DNA of 64,000 bases, taken from positions 22,643,895 to 22,707,894 of the forward strand of contig JBCFYV010011135.1 of NCBI GenBank assembly GCA_039000515.1. Reading direction: 5' to 3'. The first letter of the stretch is position 1. Each line of letters begins with the position of its first letter. A model generated the notes under the pieces. That model ran no database searches. It was not told where the DNA came from and saw only the letters and a program-made list of their open reading frames with translations. This document shows positions 55,507 to 64,000 of this stretch, one piece after another. The DNA is from Timema cristinae. Taxonomy: Eukaryota > Arthropoda > Insecta > Phasmatodea > Timematidae. The position numbers and the translations under genes are program-made.

Positions 55507-55620
55507 CGAGGGTTGAATAAAAAGAAAGTCCTCTAGATCAATTACTTTAGATTGAAAATTAATATTTTAATAAAATAAATATAAAAAGATTTCTTATAAC
55601 ATAATATATCCTCGAAATCT
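55507..55620 (+). mobile_element. Possible mariner terminal fragment
   Basis: ACGAGGGTTGAATAAAAAGA, then AAGTCCTC, resembles a mariner inverted-repeat end. The partner end is not found, so this is tentative. Confidence 0.35.
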
Positions 55621-55624
55621 ATGG

Positions 55625-57140
55625 AATAATCATCACACAACTCGACAAATTTACGCCTACGACTAATATATTTTGTGAAACCATAAAAGTAAAAATAGAG
55701 ACTTTGCTTGTACAGTCAGATGTTTATTACGGTTTACACTTACTCATTGGAGTAATAGTGATATCAACGAGGTTTCTCTTTAAGTTTGGGGGAAAATATG
55801 GAAGTACTATGACACAAGGTTCAAATTGTGTGGCGGATTTTGTAGAATTCTGAGATCCCTCATGTTCAATCACTTTAGCAGAAACTCATCAAATGATATA
55901 CCTTGCAGTACCGTTTGGAGGGTAGTTTACTTTATGGAAAAAAAAAAAAAAAGAGGAAAAAATATAATTTTTTCTTTCAAAATCTACGTTAACAATTTTA
56001 ACTTAGGATCTGGCCACTGTTTAGCATAATAAACAAAAAAAAAGCTCATCTTATTTTTTTTCGGGAAAATTATTTAGAGGTTATGTTAGATAAGTGGGCA
56101 TCCCTAATTTTGATCATATTTCAGCAAAGTTTCAAGCCAAGAAATAAATCGTTGTTGTATGATATTAAAAATTAATACATTTTTTTGAAATATATTTTTA
56201 CAAATGCAATAGTTTCTGAACTATTTGCCAATATATTTTTTTTTAATTTGAGGTATGGGAAATTGATTGTTTTTTGCTCTTTGGTAACAGATATGTGAAT
56301 TTTCTTCCAATGTGTTTCTGTAACAGTATATTTTATTTTATTTGTGCTCTTTGGTGGGATGTGATTCTCTTTTGTTCTATGATATTTCTACAACAATGTA
56401 TACTTTATTGTTACACATATCTTGAGCGAAAATTAGGCCTAATAGTTAGATAAAGAAGAGAGGAAGTCTGTGGGTTGTACCATTTATTTTTCTAATGTTT
56501 TGGGTGTTTTGATGAATTACATTGAAGGGATGCTCAACCCAGGTTCAATGAAATATATGTTAATAACGTAATTTGTGTTCTGAAAAACTATTGCCATAAG
56601 TTTTTGCTCAGTTGTTTAGGCAATTTTTGAAATTCCAAAAGTTCATCTTTTTAATATAAATAATCTCTAACGGGTTCTTTATTTTTACACTTTAAGGTCC
56701 AAGATGCATAGTACCACTTCAGGATATTCTTTCAAGTTAAAACTTGTATTTTGTATTGACTAGAGAGACTCCTGCAATCAAAAAGTTAACTATAGTACAT
56801 TGAGTGACTCATATTGACGAGTATCCACAAGAATCTTCTTGTATTTGAAATCAAATACAAAAATAGCTATATAAATTAACCTCTTGCCATTAACTGAGGT
56901 GCTAACAAATATATCATAAAATCTCTCACAATTTCTTACCACATTTGTGCTACCATTTGTTGAAAAATTATGAAGGTCAACATTTGTAAAGTGTATTGAT
57001 CCTGCATTAAAGTTGGAATGTATACTCCATTCACGGTAGGAACTACTATCTCAAAGGTATTTTTTCCTACCAATATCCTACCATATAATAGATTTCTGGG
57101 AGAGAAAAGGGCCTTTCAGAAAACGATTCCTACGCTGAAC
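55625..57140. other. No recognisable gene (gene 2 intron 6)
   Basis: AT-rich. The open frame at 55826-56029 has an A-rich low-complexity core and no domain. Confidence 0.5.
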
Positions 57141-57143
57141 AGA

Positions 57144-57522
57144 CTTTAGGGAATGCGAGAAAAAGCCAGTATTTTTGAAGTTTTTACAGCAACACTTTGT
57201 TTTTTGCCAAATAAATTTAAATATTGTTTCGGTACAAACGTAAGAGTTTAATTTTATGCACACGGTGATATCAACAGTTGTTGAATATCTGTCATGAGTA
57301 TGGCAATATTAGATGAGAAACTTTTTAAATGAAGAAAAATTTGCCATTACATTCCAGGACACACTTTACAGATATTCAACCAATGTTGATATGTGTGGAA
57401 AACTAAACTCTATGCTTGTACCGAAGTAATATTTGATTTATCTTTAACAAAAATATGTTTTGATATAAAAACTGTAAAAACACACCAGATATTTTCTCGC
57501 CTTCCTTATGTCCCCACCTTAA
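57144..57522. mobile_element. Long-inverted-repeat MITE, copy 7
   Basis: Arms ATCAACAGTTGTTGAATATC and GATATTCAACCAATGTTGAT; the right end CCCCACC is followed by TTAA (57519-57522). It ends about 135 bp before exon 7. Confidence 0.8.
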
Positions 57523-57658
57523 TGGATCTGTTTACCTTTGTGGAATGTGGTCATTAACAAATGATAGTTACTGATAATCTGAACTAGAAAAAACTAATTC
57601 GAAACATAGATCAAAGCATATAACTGCCAATTTTGTATTTGTCCTTGTGATGTTCCAG

Positions 57659-57814
57659 GGTGATTCGGGCGGACCATTAATATACGAAGGTGAATTAATA
57701 GGTATAGTATCAGGTGGAGTTGAAGAGTGTGGTCAAAAGAACGTACCAGAAGGATTATACACCAGAGTTTCTGCCTACAAGTACTGGATAAAGGCTGTTA
57801 TAAAATTTTACTGA
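57659..57814 (+). CDS. Gene 2 exon 7 (Ser motif, stop)
   Basis: 156 nt, same length as gene 1 exon 7. Begins GDSGGPL and continues [23 protein letters not shown]; ends TGA 57812-57814. Acceptor tgttccag. Confidence 0.94.
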   Translation, partial: GDSGGPLIYEGELIGIVSGGVEECGQKNVPEGLYTRVSAYKYWIKAVIKFY

Positions 57815-58335
57815 AAATTTAACGAACACTCATACGTTCTTACATTAAATTATACTATGGTCACGAACTGAGCTTTATTCATTACTCCTAATTTAAATTT
57901 AAGCTTTAAAGGAAGTATAAGCTACTTAGCTATTGAAAGCTGATGATCTAACAGTTGTTGTGAATTATTTCATTATTCTAAAAGTTTACATATAAATAAT
58001 TGTATGTGTATGTCTAGAGTGGTGTGTTAGTACAAAAGACAACAGATAAACCTAATAAAAAACTGAAAGATATTAAAAATATGTTAAAAATTTTAGTCCA
58101 AAAACAATATCATGTAGACTTTAAGTGAGGTTGGCGAACGTTGTCAACATTAAAACAAAAAATAAATAAAAATTAATCAAAACAATTATTGTTGGATAGT
58201 TTGTTTTAAAATATACATTATTATTAAAATTCATATAATTAATAAATAAAATAATGTTTTAGTTATATTAATTTTTGCAGGTAAATATGTGTAGCATACC
58301 TTTAAAAGCACAATTTAATAGCAAATATTGACTTT
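57815..58335. other. Gene 2 downstream region
   Basis: 3' UTR candidate and AT-rich intergenic DNA. TATGTGTATGTCTAG at 58002-58016 repeats the exon 3 acceptor context of gene 2 but no exon follows. Confidence 0.5.
58054..58059 (+). promoter_or_regulatory. Candidate poly(A) signal for gene 2
   Basis: AATAAA about 240 nt after the stop codon is the first canonical hexamer I see downstream of gene 2. Confidence 0.4.
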
Positions 58336-58336
58336 C

Positions 58337-58560
58337 TTCGGTTATAGAATAGTTTTAAGGCGTCATTCTCGTAATAGACTGGACTGGCGATGATTAGAAG
58401 ATCGGGGATTGAATCTCGGTTGGCTGTACCGAGAGTGGAATTTCCTAGACGATTTTACACTCTACTTATACAGGTGCACCTCTAAATTAAGCCGCACTCA
58501 TTAAAAGCAGAGCATAATTAGTTACCCCAAACTTCTAATGAGACGCAATAATTAGTAAAA
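58337..58560 (+). repeat. SINE-B copy, diverged
   Basis: Head CTTCGGTTATAGAATAGTTT, B box GGGGATTGAATCTCGG, tail TTCTAATGAGACGCAATAAT. Confidence 0.75.
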
Positions 58561-58564
58561 AAAA

Positions 58565-59475
58565 TCAAATAAGAATTTTAAATAACAAATAGTCTTAGAC
58601 TTTTAATATTCATTGTTATCTTTTCACTCGAACATCCAAGTTGCCGGACCTTATATACATTCGTCACCAGCGATGTAATTTTACTTAAAATTGATTAAGG
58701 AATCTTCGAGAAAAAAATCATCTCGGGGCATTTAGGACCCAAAGGCGCCTGAAGCAGGACGTACCATTTCGCAGTGGTGCCCATCAGATGTGCCGCGAAA
58801 TTTCGCAAGTGTGCCGCCAAAATTCCCTACGATTCTAATTTAATAAAACCATCTCATGATAAATCTAGTAAGAGTTTCAATTTCAAGCCACTTAAAGTGT
58901 TATCACGATATGTGGAGAACATCTGAGCAATCATAAGTGCCCACAGTAAATGGCAACCCTTGCCCACCTCCTTAGAATTATGTTTACTTTGACAAGAAAC
59001 TATTGTTAACCTTTTTTAATCTTCTAGTTTGCCTTACTATTTTTTCTTCTTCCAACATTTAACAACAACTATCAGATTTACAATCGTGATATATGATCCA
59101 CCATATCCACTAAACGCATTTCTGAATAAAGTCTGTCACTACATTTTAAACAATTGTCGACATTTTATCACAATCTTCTCGTCTGAAAACAGAGAAAATG
59201 AACGATATCGAGAGATGCTGTATTTTTTTAAAAAATATCTTTATAGTGTAATTATTATAATGCCAGTGCCACGAAGAAGCTTTTCTAGGTAGGTGCGCGC
59301 GTGTCTGTGTGTGTGTGTATGTAGGAATATATGTCCCCCTCCCCGGAACATTTTCTGAGGGCACTCATGTGAGCAATGAAACAAGGGTTTCGAGCAAAAT
59401 TAAGAGGCACCTAGCCACCAAACATCTCGATGAATCTCAAAAACCATATTATTTTGAACCTCTTTTAAAATCACA
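58565..59475. other. No supported gene
   Basis: Open frames 59029-59292 and 59146-59364 overlap on opposite strands around a GTGTGT microsatellite (59295-59320). Neither has a domain. Confidence 0.5.
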
Positions 59476-59476
59476 G

Positions 59477-59765
59477 AGGTGACCTGGTGGTCTAGGGGTA
59501 AGGTGTCAGACTTCTATGCTGGCGGCCGGGGTTCAATCCTCGGTCCTGGCAAAGATTTATCTGATTACCAAACCCTTCCTTCACCTCTGACAAGACATCT
59601 TGTGAATGTGAGGAATGCCAGGTCTCCACCGTGGTTCGGATTCCACGTTAAACTGTAGGTCCTTCATTTCATCTCACAATCACCCTATCATTACACATTA
59701 GCGTAAGTGCGTATAACCCGAACGGGTAGTAAGACGCGGTGCTAATAATAATAATAATATAATAA
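59477..59765 (+). repeat. SINE-A copy, full length with target duplication
   Basis: Duplication TAAAATCACAG at 59466-59476 and 59766-59776. Confidence 0.96.
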
Positions 59766-59779
59766 TAAAATCACAGCAC

Positions 59780-60395
59780 AAGGCAAAAAATTAAATTAAA
59801 AAATAGGATTTAAGTTTCATATAGTCCATCCTGAGGCAATGTTCAAGATTGTTGAATTGATTGAAAAAATACCGTGAAACCCCATGCTAATGGCTAAAAT
59901 GTAACCATTTCATCTTGTCATATAGGTCATTGTTAAAACCATGTTTATAAAATAATCCAGGGAAAGAATTTCAAAAGTGCCTTTGGCCGATAATATGATA
60001 GGCCGACGTGGAATCTCAGAATATCTAGGGACGCTTAAATGTTGCAAGCAGGTAGCCCCTCGTCCAAAAGGGTGCAGGGATATTTGGGTGAGGGGGGAGG
60101 GGTGAGAGAAGGGGGTGCGCTCCCAAAAAACCAAGGTAGAAAAAAAGCTCGACGACCAAGGAATCTGAAAATTTTCCAGACAGGCCTAAAAACTAACTGA
60201 CCTTTTATCGATTTGGTATCCAATTTTATATATATATTCCTAATGTTTCTGCTTGTGTCATTCCGCACAATGAATAAGACCAAGAAATCAGAGACTTTTC
60301 ACTTTTATAGAGTAGATCACTCTACAGAACCTGACAAAGCCAGATTTTCATTTTTTTAATCAATAAAATTATCATTAATTTAGTTAATATTTTAA
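59780..60395. other. Unassigned sequence
   Basis: Minus open frames 59910-60134 and 60035-60283 overlap in different frames across a G-rich tract (60085-60115). No domain is recognised. Confidence 0.45.
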
Positions 60396-60396
60396 A

Positions 60397-60600
60397 TTTA
60401 GCACAGCGTATTACTAACCGTTCGAGTTATACGGTTAATTACTAATTACTCTAAAGGATTAAAAATTGGAAATATTGAATTTAGAGGGAAGTAAACCCAT
60501 ATTTGCGTGGAGAGAGATTAGTAAACCATTTAGAACCACCCCCATCCTCCCCCAATTCACTCGACCGGATTCAAACCTCGAGCTCCCCGTCCTCAGCATA
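60397..60600 (-). repeat. SINE-B copy, head missing
   Basis: Reversed tail AGCACAGCGTATTACTAACC, conserved TTTGCGTGGAGAG, B box GATTCAAACCTCGAG; breaks off in the variable arm. Confidence 0.8.
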
Positions 60601-60604
60601 ATTA

Positions 60605-62011
60605 ATTTAGTTAACTCTCATTTTATTAGTAAATATATCGCAAAGTTTATACGCTAACATACGGTTTAATGCCCGTAAAATATTTTATTAATGTTGGTAT
60701 TCGTAGAATATATTCACATAATTTATTGTAGTTTAAAAAAGTTGTTTAAATAAAACCGAAGGAAGCCTTTTTTTAGGCGAATTAAATTACATATTTATGG
60801 CATCATATAGATGATTTGTATGGTACTTTGTGATTTGTACTTTGTGATTAAAATTTTAATAAATCCTAACATAATATTCAATTAATTATATATGCTTGGT
60901 TTATAATCATTCATAACCCAAACCTAATAGTAAATAGCGTCCAGTGCACAGTCCATAAGAAAGATACATCGGTTTATAATGCAACGTAATGCATAACGTC
61001 ATACTTAAATTTATAATATTTTATCAATACAAAATAACATAACTTATTTTCAATACTAGGCAATGCTTCTAAAACTGCTTCAATAAAGGATTAATTTGAA
61101 AAACAACTGTCACTACTTCTCCCCTTCCCGTGGGATTACTTGTCAGGATGGCTTAGTGGGATGGGTAGGAAGTGACTAATAAATGTGGGGGTTCGTTTTG
61201 ATGTTTATTGAAAGAGAGTTTAGAAAAAGGTCCTTGTTCTATCAATGTACCTACTCGCAGATCCACGCCCTGAACCATCATTGGTGTTATTAATCTAACT
61301 AGAGGCAAACCCTCGACCACCCGGTGCTGCACGGTAACTCAGACTTCCAAGATGGTTTGGGGCGTCCTCCCCGTACTGAACAGGGACTCAATCTGTAATA
61401 CATTCTCCCCGCAAGTTGCTGTAACTCGGTACTGAGTATATAGAGCACTTGGGTTCTTCTCCTGCCCCCTTTACGAGTTTTGTTAGTACTCTGTGTTATG
61501 CAAATTGGCAAAACAATCTTTCTTTTGTAAAACATGACCTGGTACGAATAAGTGACTGATGATTTAAAGCATTTAAACAGTATTAGTTCTTAGGCTTACG
61601 TTATCCTTGCATGCTCTAGATTAACTAAGGCTGCAAGATATGACACAACGTCAATTAAACCATATCGTTTGAAACTTAAATTTAATAAATTTAAATTTTG
61701 TCTTTAATATCAAATCAAATTATATTTTCATTTGGTTCCGATTTTATTATTATCCTGAATATTATACTAGACCTACTTCTCAATAACAGAGTAGAATGTA
61801 AGATTTCATCTTTATTTTCAAGTATATAATTTATCAATGATGCTAAAACAAAGAAAATTCATGAATAACAAACAATATTGATACAACAAGGCATTTCAAA
61901 CATGAAGATGGATACAAAAGCTGATTATTTACTTCTGGTTGTATATTATCATTAATTGGCCATATCTTCTCGTCTATTGCATATACGTCTTAAGTCCAAT
62001 GATTATATATA
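60605..62011. other. No recognisable gene
   Basis: AT-rich. The minus open frame 61299-61535 lies in the less AT-rich part (61100-61520) but shows no domain. Confidence 0.45.
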
Positions 62012-62483
62012 TAGGGTTCAGCAACCTTTTAGAATATGTTGTGTCAAAGTAATATTGCAAAGTCTTTCCGCGTGCCAACCAACCTAAGCCCACCTAAATC
62101 GTTTATATATTATATTTGTTAACTAGTACAACTATTAAAACGAATTTAATTGATCTCTTAAAATTAAAATTTGGAAACATGTTCCCAAATCGAATAGATT
62201 AAATAACTACTGTTTCTTGAATATTTAATATTTTAATATAAATCAGAATAAGTAAAAAAACTATAAATGTGTTCTGCAAAATTTTAGTTCTGAAAACAAT
62301 ATTTTGAAATTTTGAAACAAATAATTGAATCGTATAAACATAAAACACGCTGTAAAAATTAAAACATCAATGGTTTTAATTAAAAATAAAGGTTTTATAT
62401 TTTTAGTCAAATCGCTCAGCGTGCTATTGAAAATCGTTCCGTAGGCCACTCTTGGCACGCGTAGCGCAGGTTTCCGACCCCTA
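62012..62483. mobile_element. hAT-like MITE
   Basis: Ends TAGGGTTCAGCAACCTTTTA and, reversed, TAGGGGTCGGAAACCTGCGC. Flanked by TATATATA-like sequence on both sides, which could be an 8-bp duplication but is too simple to prove it. Subterminal GCCACTCTTGGCACGCG at right. Confidence 0.6.
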
Positions 62484-62484
62484 T

Positions 62485-63715
62485 ATATATACATTCATGC
62501 ATAACGTATAAGAATAAATTAATCAATTATCACTGTCACTATACTTATTAGTTATGCATTATGATGAATATGAACAATCCTAAATTACTATATTACTCAT
62601 TGTTTACATTCAAATTTAACCTGACTATTTTTTGTGTTTCCATTTGTGTTATTAATGATCTTTCCGGTGAAGTTGTCTCCCGCCTTCGAATCCAAATCAT
62701 AACTTTATCATTAAAGATAATTATCATTATCTGTTTCGTGCTTAGAGATATGGTGACATAAGATTAATATTTCGAGTTCGATTACTTTGACCAGATTTTT
62801 TTTTAAACAGAGATTTAACTTAACTTTGGATACGTAACCATCAATCTAACAAAATATAATTATAATTTATTGAATATAGACGCAAACCATTAACAATTTC
62901 ATCTTGTGAGATTTGGTGACACCACGGGAAAGGGGGGGGGGGAGGGGGCAACGGGGAAGAGGATACATCTACCTCAAAAATCTGTGTTATATTCATACAA
63001 TTTAAAAATCTATATCAGGAGCAATTATACAGGTATATTTTGATATGACAGTTATTTTTATTAGAGATGGAACCTTCAAATCCTCGAATCCCTTAAATCC
63101 TTAATAATATGAGAGATTCAAGGATTCGAGAGTCAAATCTTTAAACATTTTTTTTCTCCAATCTTTCAAGTGACATTTGTTTTAGAGCTCTAATACTGAT
63201 TATTGATGGTTCAAAAACCAAATATAGGATTAACTTAACAACCGAACCCCAGACCAGTAATTTAACACTTAACTGAACATATCAATGTCATAATGAGTGA
63301 ATTATAATAAATAATGTTCACTTTTAGTTATTATTTGTAATTTCTACTATTCTATTATATTTATATTTCGTCTTATGCTAATTTTTTTTCCAAAGATTCG
63401 GATTCGCGATTTGGATTAGTAAAATAGTGGATCCAAAATAACAATTTTTATTTTTTATTTTATAATATCATTTGTTGTATTTTTATTAGTAGGAAATACT
63501 TTTTATTTTATAATTTAAAATAAATATAAGTTAATTCTGTCCTTGGCTGTTATCAACTCCTATAAGCAACACAAAGGTCGAATCAGCTCGGATGTTTTTT
63601 TTGACTTAACCAAATATCTGATTATATCACCTTACTATCATACACCTTAAAAGAAGGAATGATAGATGAACTTAGGCAGAGGACGAGACTGATTAGTCCA
63701 TTATGGAAAATTTAA
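62485..63715. other. No recognisable gene
   Basis: AT-rich, with a G tract at 62932-62948. The open frame 62561-62761 is hydrophobic and AT-biased with no family match. 63063-63150 has repeated CAAATCCTCGAATCC-like motifs. Confidence 0.45.
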
Positions 63716-63717
63716 TT

Positions 63718-63978
63718 AATTTAGCACCACGTCTTACTATCAGTTCAGGTTATACGCTTAAGTACTAATTACGCTGATGAGCTAGGAATCGGGAAGGTTT
63801 AATTTAGAGGAAGTGAAACTGCATTTTCATGGAGTAAGAGTGGAAAAACATTTTGAAAAAAAAAAAAATACCCTCCAATTCACCCGACCAATATTCGAAC
63901 CTCGATCTCCCGTCCTCAGCAGTCTAGCTAAAAATGAAACTAGCACGTTTAGCTAACTACGCTACCAAAACGGGTCAT
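63718..63978 (-). repeat. SINE-B copy, full length
   Basis: Reversed tail TAGCACCACGTCTTACTATC, B box TATTCGAACCTCGATC, head GCTAACTACGCTACCAAAAC. Confidence 0.88.
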
Positions 63979-64000
63979 TAGGGAGAACATTGTTGCGATG

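Larger units (their letters stand above)
38127..57814 (+). pseudogene. Secreted S1A serine protease paralogue, gene 2, with frameshift in exon 5
   Basis: Exons 38127-38172, 40956-41038, 45858-45949, 49303-49435, 50656-50777, 51965-52102 and 57659-57814 match gene 1 one for one. They encode a signal peptide, a propeptide ending SFK/IVGG, AITAAHC (His70), DDISLL (Asp113), AIGWG and GDSGGP. Exon 5 has 122 nt instead of 123. As written, the frame reaches TAG at 50713-50715 after 137 residues and loses the serine half. The later reading frame is otherwise clean and every splice site is intact, so the lesion is recent or is a base-call error. If intact it would be about 256 residues. It shares Gly at position 189 and Gly at 215 with gene 1. 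The propeptide Cys18 has no obvious partner. Confidence 0.88.

Noticed and set aside
57995..58030. Start of a third protease copy
   Set aside because: TATGTGTATGTCTAG resembles the exon 3 acceptor context but no coding sequence with the family motifs follows.

Overview
The window is animal nuclear DNA, most probably from an insect. It is AT-rich, has small exons with GT-AG introns of about 0.3-5.6 kb, AATAAA polyadenylation signals, tRNA-derived SINEs, decayed non-LTR retrotransposons (LINEs) and many DNA-transposon derivatives. Nothing prokaryotic is present, and almost none of the short open frames are genes. No species can be named from the sequence alone.

The only host genes I can support are two plus-strand tandem paralogues of a secreted S1A (chymotrypsin-fold) serine protease. 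Gene 1 (16054-30816) has seven exons and a complete 257-residue reading frame with His68, Asp111 and Ser209. Gene 2 (38127-57814) has the same seven exons, in the same phases and nearly the same lengths. Its exon 5 is one base short (122 instead of 123 nt), and this puts a stop at 50713-50715, before the catalytic serine. It is therefore a young pseudogene or contains a one-base sequence error. Both encode Gly at the S1-pocket position 189 and Gly instead of Trp at 215, so neither looks like a trypsin.

The rest is a dense mosaic of repeats. Region by region: 1-16053 is SINEs, a (CAGT)n-bearing element, RTE-like LINE tails, an inverted-repeat element and homopolymer tracts. 16054-30816 is gene 1, whose introns carry a tRNA-like inverted repeat, a TTAA-flanked hairpin element inside a LINE, a 102-bp tandem repeat, TA-flanked and hAT-like MITEs and SINEs. 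30817-38126 is intergenic: two LINEs, one split by a hAT-like element with an 8-bp target duplication, the other split twice by PIF/Harbinger-like elements. 38127-57814 is gene 2, with pogo/mariner-like MITEs, a 2-kb nested inverted-repeat structure and more SINEs. 57815-64000 holds SINEs, a hAT-like MITE and long stretches I cannot assign.

The most abundant repeats are two SINE groups, called A and B here. Their tRNA-derived heads differ: the A box resembles tRNA-Pro in A and tRNA-Leu/Ser in B. They share one 3' domain ending in a small ACCCG-AA-CGGGT hairpin, AAGACGCGGTGCTAA and a (TAA)n tail. Several copies have clear 8-14 bp target-site duplications, so they spread by retrotransposition, presumably using one LINE machinery.
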